This document shows, in pieces, positions 27,445 through 35,502 of a DNA stretch of 64,000 nucleotides. The notes below the pieces were generated by a model. It was not told where the DNA came from and ran no database searches. It worked only from the letters and a program-made list of their open reading frames with translations. Every line of letters begins with the position of its first letter. Within the stretch, counting starts at the first letter, position 1. The position numbers were made by a program, and so were the translations under genes. Origin of the DNA: Gemmatimonadota bacterium (GTDB lineage: Bacteria; Gemmatimonadota; Gemmatimonadetes; Gemmatimonadales; Gemmatimonadaceae); NCBI GenBank assembly GCA_025359135.1, contig JANYHJ010000238.1, positions 1-64,000 of the forward strand, read 5' to 3'.

Positions 27445-28200
27445 ATGACTGACTCCGCGCCGCATCTCTCGGTCATCGTCCCGAGCTACAACAACGCCGA
27501 CCGCCTGAGCGCGTCGCTCCGCGACCTCAAGGCGTTCTGTCATGCGCTCCCGTTCACGTGGGAGCTCATCATCGTCGACGACTGTTCCCCCGATCCCGCG
27601 GCCGCGCGCATCCTGCGCGACTTCGCGGAGGCCGAGCCCGGGGTCACGCTCATCCGCAACGAGCCGAACAAGGGGAAGGGCGCGAGCGTCGCGCGCGGCA
27701 TGCTGGCGGCGCGCGGGGCGTTTCGCGTCTTCACCGATGTGGACCTCGCCTATCCGCCGTCCGAGGTGCTCGTGATCCTCAAGGCGCTCGAGGGCGGCGC
27801 CGATGCCGCGATCGCCTGCCGCGTGCACCCGAAGTCCACGTACATCATGAACGTCGGTTTCCTCAACTACATCTACACGCGCCACGTCATGAGCCGGATC
27901 TTCAACCGGATTGTGCGCACGGTGCTGCTGCGCGACGTGCTCGACACGCAGGCGGGTCTCAAGGGCTTCACGGCGAAGATGGCGGAGACGGTTTTCAAGC
28001 GTCTCACCATCGACCGCTTCGGCTTCGACGTCGAGGCACTGTTCATCGCGCAGCAGCACGGCGGCACGGTGGAGCAGTGCCCGATCACCTTCCGCTATGA
28101 CAGCGAGCCGACGACGATGAGTTTCGCCGGCGACAGCGTGCAGATGCTCAAGGACATCGCGCACATCCGCATCGGTGGCTGGAGTGGCCGCTACGAGTAG
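27445..28200 (+). CDS. Family 2 glycosyltransferase (dolichol-phosphate-mannose synthase-like)
   Basis: A 251-residue GT-A glycosyltransferase. HLSVIVPSYNNADRLSASLRDL and LIIVDDCSPDP form the nucleotide-sugar site, and the metal-binding D-x-D is in VFTDVDLAYPPSEV. RFGFDVEALFIAQQHGG is typical of DPM1/polyprenyl-phosphate sugar transferases. No C-terminal membrane helices follow, so it is peripheral. It is coupled to a YdjC-type deacetylase by a 26-base overlap, suggesting that the two act on one glycolipid. Confidence 0.87.
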   Translation: MTDSAPHLSVIVPSYNNADRLSASLRDLKAFCHALPFTWELIIVDDCSPDPAAARILRDFAEAEPGVTLIRNEPNKGKGASVARGMLAARGAFRVFTDVDLAYPPSEVLVILKALEGGADAAIACRVHPKSTYIMNVGFLNYIYTRHVMSRIFNRIVRTVLLRDVLDTQAGLKGFTAKMAETVFKRLTIDRFGFDVEALFIAQQHGGTVEQCPITFRYDSEPTTMSFAGDSVQMLKDIAHIRIGGWSGRYE

Positions 28201-29035
28201 CCCGCGACGCCTCGTGGTGAACGCCGATGACTTGGGCTTCACCGCCGGGGTGAATCGCGGGATCTTCGAGTGCGCCGCGGCCGGCACGGTCACGAGTGCG
28301 AGCGTGATGGTCAACACGCCGGGCTTCGACGACGCGATGGCAGGCAAGGGGAGCGTCCAGCTCGGCCTGGGCCTCCACCTGAATCTCATCGACGGTCGCC
28401 CACTCACGAAGGCGCCGTCGCTCACGGAGGCGTCAACCGGCGGCTTCCATCCGTTCGCGACCTTCCTTGCGCGCGCGACCGCGGGCGTGTTGGTCAAGCA
28501 TGAAGTCGTCGCCGAAGTGACCGCGCAGCTGCAACGGCTGAGGGACGCGGGGGTCAGCATCACGCACATCGACAGTCATCGCCACACGCACGTGCACCCG
28601 ATGGTCTGGCCGGCGGTCGTCGAGGCAGCGAAGGCGCACGGCGTGCGCGTCATCCGCATTCCGCGCGAGCCGATCGCGAACAACGCCGCCCGCGCGCGCG
28701 CGACGCTCTCCAAGCTGCTGCTCGGCGTCGCGATGACGGGCGGCGCGTCGTATGCGGCGGCCAAACGCGCGGGGCTCGCGACGGCGGATCACTTCCGCGG
28801 GATCTCGTCGCAGGGCGCCGCCGACGTCGTCGCGGATGTGCGCGCCGTGCTCGACAATCTCAAGCCTGGCGTCACCGAGCTGATGGTGCACCCGGGGTAC
28901 GTCGATGACGCGCTGCGTGAGCGCGATGGCTACCTGGCGGAGCGCGAGGCGGAGGTCGCAGCGCTCACGTCACGTGTGCTGCGTGCGGCGATCCGTGAGA
29001 GCGGCGTGACGCTCGTCAGCTTTGCAGCCCGCTAG
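28175..29035 (+). CDS. ChbG/HpnK-type (YdjC family) carbohydrate or hopanoid deacetylase
   Basis: A YdjC-family metal-dependent deacetylase of 286 residues. RLVVNADDLGFTAGVNRGIFE supplies the metal-binding Asp, and ITHIDSHRHTHVHPMVWPAV the His cluster, both at the family positions. Members remove acetyl groups from diacetylchitobiose (ChbG) or from hopanoid sugars (HpnK). The start is GTG 28175, inside the glycosyltransferase gene. The pairing with a polyprenyl-type glycosyltransferase makes a lipid-linked sugar substrate plausible. Confidence 0.85.
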   Translation: MAGVAATSSPRRLVVNADDLGFTAGVNRGIFECAAAGTVTSASVMVNTPGFDDAMAGKGSVQLGLGLHLNLIDGRPLTKAPSLTEASTGGFHPFATFLARATAGVLVKHEVVAEVTAQLQRLRDAGVSITHIDSHRHTHVHPMVWPAVVEAAKAHGVRVIRIPREPIANNAARARATLSKLLLGVAMTGGASYAAAKRAGLATADHFRGISSQGAADVVADVRAVLDNLKPGVTELMVHPGYVDDALRERDGYLAEREAEVAALTSRVLRAAIRESGVTLVSFAAR

Positions 29036-29096
29036 CCCGACGGACACGCACCGTGCGCGCTCGCCGCGCGCGCGCGATGCAAACAGCCTTGGCGGC

Positions 29097-29855
29097 TCAG
29101 GCCTTCCCCGGCCCGTACACCTTGGCCCGCACCGCCCACAACGCCGGAAAGAACCGCTGTGCCACCGTGCGATTCAGGTACTTGGCGCCGAGTGTGCCGC
29201 CCGTGCCGCCGGTGAGCGGTCCGATGATGCGCTCTACCAACTGAACATGCAGGAAACGCCACTTCGCGAACCCCTGTTCGTACTCGAGCAGCTCTTCCGC
29301 GAGCAGGAAGTGCGGCGTCGTCTCCTTCGCCGCGTAGACGCCCTCGAGCGTCACCCCCGCCTTCTCCAGCATGCCCTCGTAGAGCGCCTGCAGCGTCGGG
29401 CGGTCGAGCGCCGCCTGCACGAGTGGCGGAATCGGCCCGTGCTCCTTGAGCACCTGGATGAAGTGCTCCTCGCGGAGACCCGAGGCCGCCTCGATCGCGC
29501 GGAACTGGTCGCTCTGCGATCCGCTCGACTTGCCCAGGTAGCCGCGGAACTCCGCGAAGCGCTGCGGCGGCAACGTGTCGAGTGCGGTCAGCGATTGCGC
29601 CACGATGCTCATCAGTCCGTTCAACCGCTTGAGCGTGTTGAGCGCCGCCAGCGAGTCCGCCGCAACCATGTGCGACACGAGATGGTCGATCTCGTGGAGC
29701 ATCACCTTGAACCACAGCTCGCTCGACTGGTGCACGACGATGAAGAGCAGCTCGTCCGGATGCACGGGCGTGGACTGCGGCACCTGCAGCGCGAGCAGCT
29801 CGCTCAGCTTGAGGTAGGTGGGATACGAGATCGCGTCGTCGGCGTGCGTGTCCAT
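29097..29855 (-). CDS. kynA: Tryptophan 2,3-dioxygenase
   Basis: Haem enzyme opening the indole ring of tryptophan, first step of the kynurenine pathway. 252 residues, a little short for the family. The active-site stretch HQSSELWFKVMLHEID, the QFRAIE motif after SGSQSDQ, and a C-terminal GTGGTLGAKYLN that binds substrate are clear. Its start follows bshB1 by 9 bases, so both may be one transcript. No other kynurenine-pathway gene is in the window. Confidence 0.93.
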   Translation of the reverse strand: MDTHADDAISYPTYLKLSELLALQVPQSTPVHPDELLFIVVHQSSELWFKVMLHEIDHLVSHMVAADSLAALNTLKRLNGLMSIVAQSLTALDTLPPQRFAEFRGYLGKSSGSQSDQFRAIEAASGLREEHFIQVLKEHGPIPPLVQAALDRPTLQALYEGMLEKAGVTLEGVYAAKETTPHFLLAEELLEYEQGFAKWRFLHVQLVERIIGPLTGGTGGTLGAKYLNRTVAQRFFPALWAVRAKVYGPGKA

Positions 29856-29864
29856 GCGGATTCC

Positions 29865-30593
29865 CTAGAAGGTGGCCACGCCCAGCGTGGCGACGTCATC
29901 CACGCGCATCGTCTCGGCCGTCCAGAACGGCTCGCCGTAGCGCGTGCGGATCATCGAACCGTAGTGCGCCGCCTGATGGCGGATGATGTCGTAGAGCGGC
30001 TCGCCATTCGGGTAGACTTCGCCCGCCTGGATGAGGCCGTCGAATTGCGACGCGTAGCACTTGATCGCCTCGAGCTTGCGCTCGAACTGTTCCGTGATGT
30101 CCACCACGAACGTCGGCTTCTCGTCGTGCTCGCGGTACGCGATGGCGTGCAGCACCTTGTGCGGCCGGAAGGGCGGCAGCTCGGGCGCCACCTTGGCGAT
30201 GCCGGCAATGAAGCAGGCGTCGCGCACGAGCGCACCGGCCACGTGGTGGTCCGGGTGCCGGCCGCGCAGCGCCGGCGCGATCACCACGCGCGGCTTGAGC
30301 CGGCGAAGCGCGAGCGCGAGCAATGCGCGCGTCTCCGGCGTGTTGAGCAACCCGGCGTCCGGCAGGCCGAGGGTTTCGCGCACCGTGAGCCCCATGATCA
30401 CGCCAGCCTTCTCGGCCTCGGCGCCCCGCAGCAAGACGCTGCCGCGCGTGCCCGTCTCACCGGCCGAGAGGTCGAGGATGCCAGTCGCGCGGCCGCGATC
30501 ATGCGCCGCGATCAGCGTGCCCCCGCACAACAGCTCGGCGTCGTCGCGATGCGCAACAATGGCGAGAACGTCGAGGGGCGTCATGTCGCTCAA
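29865..30593 (-). CDS. bshB1: Bacillithiol biosynthesis deacetylase BshB1-like (LmbE family)
   Basis: A zinc-dependent LmbE-family deacetylase of 242 residues, best matched to BshB1, which deacetylates GlcNAc-malate during bacillithiol synthesis. Zinc ligands appear in AHRDDAELLCGGTL, where the usual AHPDD reads AHRDD, and in APALRGRHPDHHVAGALVRDACF. HKVLHAIAYREHDEKPTFVVDITEQFERKLEAIKCY fits BshB1 well. ATG 30584 is another possible start. The downstream kynA gene is 9 bases away. Confidence 0.87.
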   Translation of the reverse strand: MSDMTPLDVLAIVAHRDDAELLCGGTLIAAHDRGRATGILDLSAGETGTRGSVLLRGAEAEKAGVIMGLTVRETLGLPDAGLLNTPETRALLALALRRLKPRVVIAPALRGRHPDHHVAGALVRDACFIAGIAKVAPELPPFRPHKVLHAIAYREHDEKPTFVVDITEQFERKLEAIKCYASQFDGLIQAGEVYPNGEPLYDIIRHQAAHYGSMIRTRYGEPFWTAETMRVDDVATLGVATF

Positions 30594-30717
30594 TCTACGG
30601 CGCAGCCGTCGGCGTAGCGACCGATGTCATCGTGAGCGCTGACGTTTGCGAGCGACGGTGCATGACACGTGACTGCTGTCGGACGACGGATGACACGCGC
30701 CGATTGTGTGGCGTCGA

Positions 30718-31704
30718 TCAGGCCGGCTGCTGCGCCCAGTCGCGCGGCTTGAGCATCTCCACCAACCGCGCCTCGATGCTGCCCGGCTCCCACACCGGAC
30801 TGTACTCCCACGCTGCGAGCGGCGGCAAGCTCATCAGCACGCTCTCCACCCGCGCGTTCGTGTGCAGCCCGAAGTGCGTGCCGCGGTCGTACACGAGGTT
30901 GAACTCCACATACCGCCCGCGCCGCCACAACTGCAGGTGCCGCTCGCGCTCATCGCTCGGCTCTGACTTCCGCCGTTCGACAATTGGTGCGTACGCCGTC
31001 GCCAATGACTGTCCAACTGCCGCCGTGAACGCGAAGAGTGCATCGAGTCCGAGCTTGCTCTGGTCCTCGTCCGGCCGCAGGTGGTCGAAGAAGATGCCAC
31101 CGACGCCGCGCGCCTCGCGGTTGCGATGGGGAATCGTGAAGTACTCGTCGCACCACGGCTTGAAGCGCGCGAAGAAGCTCGCGTCATGCGCGTCGCAGAT
31201 CGACTTGAGCGCCCGGTGGAAGTGCGCCGCGTCGGCCTCGTGCGGATACGTCGGCGTGAGATCCGTGCCGCCGCCGAACCAGTGGTCCATGCGATTCCCC
31301 GCGGCGTCGGTCAGTTCGAAGTAGCGCACGTTCAGGTGCACCGTTGGTACGCGCGGACTGCGCGGATGCACCACGAGGCTGACGCCCGCGGCGAAGAAAT
31401 CGGTGGAGCCCGCAGCCGCGCCGCGTCCGCCCAATCGCTCCGCCGCTTGCGCGGGCAGCGTCCCCATCACGATCGAGCGATTGAGCCCCGCCTTCTCGAA
31501 GAGCGCGCCGTCGGTCATGACGCGCGCGAAACCACCGCCGCCACCCTCGCGGTCCCAGCGATCTTCGCGGAAGGTTGCATGCCCGTCGAGTCGCTCGAAC
31601 AACGCGCAGAGGAAATCGTGGATCCCCTCGGCCCACGCCATCGCGCGCTCGCGCGCGCCTCCCGCCGCTGCGCCCGGGGCAGGAGCCCCGGCGTCCCGCG
31701 TCAC
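30718..31704 (-). CDS. hemF: Oxygen-dependent coproporphyrinogen III oxidase
   Basis: Oxidatively decarboxylates coproporphyrinogen III to protoporphyrinogen IX using oxygen. 328 residues. Signatures: VSLVVHPRSPRVPTVHLNVRYFEL, WFGGGTDLTPTYP and CDEYFTIPHRNREARGVGGIFFD, and a C-terminal RGRYVEFNLVYDRGTHFGL. The start is GTG 31704, overlapping the hemE stop by 4 bases. Being the aerobic form, it suits AcsF, which also needs oxygen, so this pigment pathway appears to be an aerobic type. Confidence 0.96.
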   Translation of the reverse strand: MTRDAGAPAPGAAAGGARERAMAWAEGIHDFLCALFERLDGHATFREDRWDREGGGGGFARVMTDGALFEKAGLNRSIVMGTLPAQAAERLGGRGAAAGSTDFFAAGVSLVVHPRSPRVPTVHLNVRYFELTDAAGNRMDHWFGGGTDLTPTYPHEADAAHFHRALKSICDAHDASFFARFKPWCDEYFTIPHRNREARGVGGIFFDHLRPDEDQSKLGLDALFAFTAAVGQSLATAYAPIVERRKSEPSDERERHLQLWRRGRYVEFNLVYDRGTHFGLHTNARVESVLMSLPPLAAWEYSPVWEPGSIEARLVEMLKPRDWAQQPA

Positions 31705-32831
31705 GCCAGCAGGGCCGACGAGCGGCCGTACGGCGCAGTCCCGCTCGCTGGAGCCGATGCGGCGGGTGCCGTCCACTCGCGCACCGTGTCGATGAACGCG
31801 CGCGCACTCTCGACCGGCGTCTCCGGCAGGATGCCGTGGCCGAGGTTGGCGATGTAGCCGGTGGAACCGAAGGCATCGAGCATCTTGCGCGTGCGGTGCG
31901 CCACGAACTCCGGCTTCCCGAAGAGCAGCGACGGATCGAGGTTGCCCTGCAGCGCCACGCGATGCCCGGCCAACCGCTTCCGCACGTCCGACGGCTCCTG
32001 CTGCCAGTCGATGCCGAGCACGTCGCAGCCCGTGGCTTCGATGAGATGCTCGAGCGCCCAGCCCGCGCCGGGCGCGAACACCGTCACCGGCACGCCGGCC
32101 GTGCGCGCGATCGCGCACGAACGCGCCAGGTACGGCAGCGCGAACTGCCGGAACTCGGCCGGCGCCAGCGCGCCCGCCCACGAGTCGAAGAGCTGCACCG
32201 CCTGCGCGCCCGCGCGCACCTGCGCCACGAGGAAGTTGCCGACGACGGTCGCGAGCCTCGAGAGCAGCGCGTGCGCCATCTCCGGCGCCTCGACCAGCAT
32301 TCGCTTCGCGACGTGGAAATTCTTCGTTCCCTTGCCCTCGACCATGTACGACGCGAGGGTCCACGGCGCGCCCGCGAAGCCGATCAACGGCACCTGGCCG
32401 TTCAATTCGCGACGCGCGAGCCGCACGCCATCGAGCATGTAGCGCAGGTCGGTTTCGACATCGACCTCGCGCAGTCGCTCCAGGTCCGCCGCCTTGCGGA
32501 TCGGATCCGGGAACTGCGGCCCGATCCCCTCGTCCATGTGCAGCTCCATCCCGAGCGCCTGCGGCACGACGAGGATGTCGCTGAAGATGATCGCCGCGTC
32601 CACGTGCAGCAGCTCCACCGGCTGCAGCGTCACCTCGACGGCGAGTTCCGGCGTGCGGCACATCGTGAGGAAGTCCGACTTGGCACGCACCGCGCGATAC
32701 TGCGGGAGGTAGCGGCCGGCTTGGCGCATCATCCACACCGGCGGCCGTTCGGTGACTTCACCGCGGGCTGCGCGCAGGAAGAGGTCGTTCTTGAGGGCGA
32801 CGGCCGGGGCTGTCGCGAGTCCGTCCGTCAA
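31701..32831 (-). CDS. hemE: Uroporphyrinogen decarboxylase
   Basis: Converts uroporphyrinogen III to coproporphyrinogen III. 376 residues; the family opening PVWMMRQAGRYLPQYRAVR and the active-site region AIIFSDILVVPQALG, plus GFAGAPWTLASYMVEG, are all present. The only sensible start is TTG 32831, which has GGGAG about 8 bases upstream and lies 2 bases after the hemA stop. The C-terminal end is extended by an Ala/Pro-rich tail of about 20 residues. Confidence 0.96.
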   Translation of the reverse strand: MTDGLATAPAVALKNDLFLRAARGEVTERPPVWMMRQAGRYLPQYRAVRAKSDFLTMCRTPELAVEVTLQPVELLHVDAAIIFSDILVVPQALGMELHMDEGIGPQFPDPIRKAADLERLREVDVETDLRYMLDGVRLARRELNGQVPLIGFAGAPWTLASYMVEGKGTKNFHVAKRMLVEAPEMAHALLSRLATVVGNFLVAQVRAGAQAVQLFDSWAGALAPAEFRQFALPYLARSCAIARTAGVPVTVFAPGAGWALEHLIEATGCDVLGIDWQQEPSDVRKRLAGHRVALQGNLDPSLLFGKPEFVAHRTRKMLDAFGSTGYIANLGHGILPETPVESARAFIDTVREWTAPAASAPASGTAPYGRSSALLA

Positions 32832-32833
32832 AC

Positions 32834-34171
32834 TCAGGCTCCCTGCACCCGCGTGGCGCTCTCGCGGGCCACCACCGGCGCGATCGTATGGGACCGTCCG
32901 CTGAGACCCTGCCGCACGCCATGCTCGGCGAACAGCTGGTCCATCGTGAGCATCAGGTCGTCGAGCGTCTCGCCGCGCTGGATCGCATTGCGGAGCGCAG
33001 CCATCGGGCGAGCGAGCAGCTTGGCCACGATGCGGTCGGCCGTGCGCACCGCCACGGCGTCGTCGCCAGCGGCGAACGCCACCTCGCGGCGCGCCACTTC
33101 CACGAGCGCGTCGTGCAGCGGGCGGATGACGGCGCGCGCCGCTGCGGCCGACGACCACTCCATGAAGTTCGCCAGTTCGTCCTCGACGATCGAGCTCGCC
33201 GACGGCACCGCAGCGCGGCGCGCCTCCTCGGCGGCCACGATCGGCGTGTGCAGCTGGTCGAGATCCACCAGCGTGAGCCCCTCAAGAGTGCGCACGGACG
33301 ACTCGATGTTGCGCGGCACGGAGAGGTCGAGCAGCACGAGCGGGTAGCCCGCCGTGCCGCAGTTCTCGCGGCACTCGCGCAGCAGCTCGGCCTTGACCAG
33401 CGGCAGCTCCGCACCCGTCGCCACGATGGCCGCGTCGGCCATCGCCAGTTCGAGGTGCATCGCGTCCCACGGCGCCGCGCGCCCGCCCACGGCGTTCGCC
33501 AACTCGACGGCGCGGCTCATCGTGCGGTTGAGCATCACGACGTCCTGCGCGCCGAACTTCTTGAGCTGACGGATCGCGCGCTCGCCCGTCTTGCCGCAGC
33601 CCACCACGACCACGCGCGCATGCGCGAGCGAGCCGAAGCGGTGCAGCACCATCGCGGCCGCTTCGGCGCCGATCGAGTTGCGGCCGGCGGAGAGCGATGT
33701 CTCGGTGGCCACGCGCTTGCCCGCGCGCAATGCGGTCTCGATCAGGCGGTGGAGCACGGGACCCGCAGTTCCGCGCCCGTTCGCCAACCGGTACGCCGTC
33801 TTGAGCTGGCCCAGAATCTGCCCGTCGCCGAGCACCTGGGATTCGAGGCCGGCGGCCACGCGCAGGATGTGCCGGGCAACATCGATGCCGCTCCGACGCC
33901 TGGCGATCTGCAGCAGCGAGTGTGCCTCGCGCCGGCTCCCCATCCAGCGGCGCGCCAGCGACTGCGTCAGCTGCTCCAGCCCTCCGGTCCGTCCCCTTCC
34001 CGTCCAAGCGTAGAGCTCGGTGCGATTGCAGGTCGAGATCAGCGCCATCTCGCGCATCACCTCATCCCGCGGCGCACCGTACAACGCCTCGAGCCGCTCC
34101 TCCGTGAGGTGGAAACGCTCGCGCGTTGCAACATCAGCGGAATGGAAGTCGACTGCGATCGAAATCAGCAT
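32834..34171 (-). CDS. hemA: Glutamyl-tRNA reductase
   Basis: First enzyme of the C5 tetrapyrrole pathway: reduces Glu-tRNA to glutamate-1-semialdehyde. 445 residues. The catalytic cysteine is Cys48 in ISTCNRTELYAW. The NADPH-binding domain follows (ARVVVVGCGKTGERAIRQLKKFGAQDVVMLNR), then the dimerisation domain. ATG 34171 is preceded by AGGA. A TGTC-N10-GACA motif lies 64-81 bases upstream, and the gene is downstream of bchP on the same strand, so tetrapyrrole supply may be under the photosynthesis regulator. Confidence 0.96.
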   Translation of the reverse strand: MLISIAVDFHSADVATRERFHLTEERLEALYGAPRDEVMREMALISTCNRTELYAWTGRGRTGGLEQLTQSLARRWMGSRREAHSLLQIARRRSGIDVARHILRVAAGLESQVLGDGQILGQLKTAYRLANGRGTAGPVLHRLIETALRAGKRVATETSLSAGRNSIGAEAAAMVLHRFGSLAHARVVVVGCGKTGERAIRQLKKFGAQDVVMLNRTMSRAVELANAVGGRAAPWDAMHLELAMADAAIVATGAELPLVKAELLRECRENCGTAGYPLVLLDLSVPRNIESSVRTLEGLTLVDLDQLHTPIVAAEEARRAAVPSASSIVEDELANFMEWSSAAAARAVIRPLHDALVEVARREVAFAAGDDAVAVRTADRIVAKLLARPMAALRNAIQRGETLDDLMLTMDQLFAEHGVRQGLSGRSHTIAPVVARESATRVQGA

Positions 34172-34234
34172 CGATTCCTGATGATCGTGGATGGGGAGGC
34201 CTACCTAAACGGACGGCGCGGCTGGGAACAAAAG

Positions 34235-34252
34235 TGTCATGCGGACAGGACA
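34235..34252. promoter_or_regulatory. Putative PpsR/CrtJ operator (TGTC-N10-GACA) upstream of hemA
   Basis: TGTCATGCGGACAGGACA matches the full PpsR/CrtJ consensus TGT-N12-ACA and its extended form TGTC-N10-GACA. It overlaps the bchP stop codon and ends 64 bases before hemA. A ppsR gene is encoded 3.5 kb upstream in the same gene string. An 18-base match with 8 fixed positions is expected about once by chance in 64 kb, so position is what gives it weight. Binding is inferred. Confidence 0.5.
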
Positions 34253-35493
34253 CCCGCTAGGTGTCCAATGTTTTTCAGAAAGATGCGAATGTGGGCGAGC
34301 GGCCGCGCGACAACCAGACGTTTACACATGTAAGCCTCGAACGTCAATACCTGCACGTCGCGGTCCTTGCAGATCGTCACGAATCGCTCGCGCCGGCTGT
34401 CATTCGAGTACCAGAATCGCTGCATGATGTCGAGGATCCAGAAGACCTGACCGTGCTCGCGCATGAACCGGCGACGCGCCATGCGCAGCAGGCGCGGGTC
34501 GCGCTGGCGCTCCGCCGCGATCACCGCCTCCGCCGCCCGGCGTCCACCGGTCATCGCGTAGAAGATTCCCTCGCCGCTCGCCGGCGCCACGACACCCGCC
34601 GCGTCGCCCGCGAGAATCACGTCGCGTCCATTGTCCCAGCGCGAGAGCGGCCTGAGCGGAATCGGCGCTCCCTCGCATCGCACGGTTTCCACGTCGGCCA
34701 GGCCCATCTCCGCGCGCAACCGGGCCACGGCGTCGCGCAGCTTGAACCCCTGCTGCATGCTCCCCGTGCCGATCGACGTCGTCTCGCCGTGCGGAAAGAC
34801 CCACGAGTAGAAATCGGGCGACCAGCGTCCGTCGTAGTAGACATCGGCGCGTGCAGGACCGAAGGCCTCGCTTTCATTGGTCGGCGACTTCACCACCTCG
34901 TGATACGCGAAGACGTGGGAGGCCGCGTTCGCGACTTCCGGCATCGCGTCGCGCGCTACCGACGAGAGCGCACCGTCGGCGCCCGCGATCCACGTGGCCC
35001 GCAGCGCTTCGGTCTCGCCGCTCCGCGAACGTCCGCCCACATAGTGCACCGTCGCACGCCCGTGGGCCTCACGCGTGATCGACTGAAAGATCCCCGTGCG
35101 CCGCTCCGCGCCCGCGGCGCGCGCGCGCTCGCGCAGCCACTCATCGAACACCCCGCGATCGACCATGCCCACGTAGCCCGTGCCGACCGGGATGTCGACG
35201 CGCTCGCCGCGCGGCGACACCATCCGCGCCGTGTCGACGCGCGCCACCATCAGCGAATCGGGCACCGCGAAATCCGCGAGCAGCTGGGGCGGCACGGCCC
35301 CCCCGCACGGCTTGATGCGCCCTGCCTTGTCGAGCAGGCACACGGAGAGGCCCTCGCGCGCGAGCTCGTGCGCGGCGGTGGCGCCGGCTGGACCGCCACC
35401 GACCACCACCACGTCGAAGTCGCGGCGCTCGAGGGCGCCGCTCGTCGCATGCGTCATCGGCTGCTCGACGGCGCCGCTCGTCGCGTGCGTCAT
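34237..35493 (-). CDS. bchP: Geranylgeranyl-bacteriochlorophyll reductase
   Basis: FAD-dependent reductase that converts the geranylgeranyl tail of bacteriochlorophyll to phytyl. 418 residues from ATG 35493. The Rossmann motif VVVVGGGPAGATAAHEL (about 28-44), IKPCGGAVPPQLL and the second FAD motif DVILAGDAAGVVAPASGEGIFYAM are intact. The start forms TGATG with the pucC-like stop. A second in-frame ATG lies at 35457 within a tandem 36-base duplication, giving a repeated MTHATSGA at the N-terminus. Either start gives a full enzyme. Confidence 0.94.
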   Translation of the reverse strand: MTHATSGAVEQPMTHATSGALERRDFDVVVVGGGPAGATAAHELAREGLSVCLLDKAGRIKPCGGAVPPQLLADFAVPDSLMVARVDTARMVSPRGERVDIPVGTGYVGMVDRGVFDEWLRERARAAGAERRTGIFQSITREAHGRATVHYVGGRSRSGETEALRATWIAGADGALSSVARDAMPEVANAASHVFAYHEVVKSPTNESEAFGPARADVYYDGRWSPDFYSWVFPHGETTSIGTGSMQQGFKLRDAVARLRAEMGLADVETVRCEGAPIPLRPLSRWDNGRDVILAGDAAGVVAPASGEGIFYAMTGGRRAAEAVIAAERQRDPRLLRMARRRFMREHGQVFWILDIMQRFWYSNDSRRERFVTICKDRDVQVLTFEAYMCKRLVVARPLAHIRIFLKNIGHLAGVLSA

Positions 35494-35502
35494 CAGCTGA
35501 TC
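35431..35502. repeat. 36-base tandem duplication spanning the bchP start
   Basis: 35431-35466 and 35467-35502 are adjacent copies that match at 32 of 36 positions. Each copy contains an in-frame bchP ATG (35457 and 35493), and the outer copy also carries the stop codon of the pucC-like gene in the TGATG junction. The duplicated unit encodes MTHATSGA followed by four or five variable residues. Confidence 0.85.

Noticed and set aside
30718-32736. One 672-residue fused protein ending in HemF
   Set aside because: The part upstream of GTG 31704 lies antisense to nothing but in the wrong frame of hemE and is low-complexity. HemF starts at the GTG that overlaps the hemE stop.
34248-34266. GGACACC/GGTGTCC hairpin at the end of bchP as a transcription terminator
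   Set aside because: Only a 7-base stem with no adjacent T-run, and it overlaps bchP coding sequence beside the PpsR-like motif. The evidence is too weak to list as a terminator.
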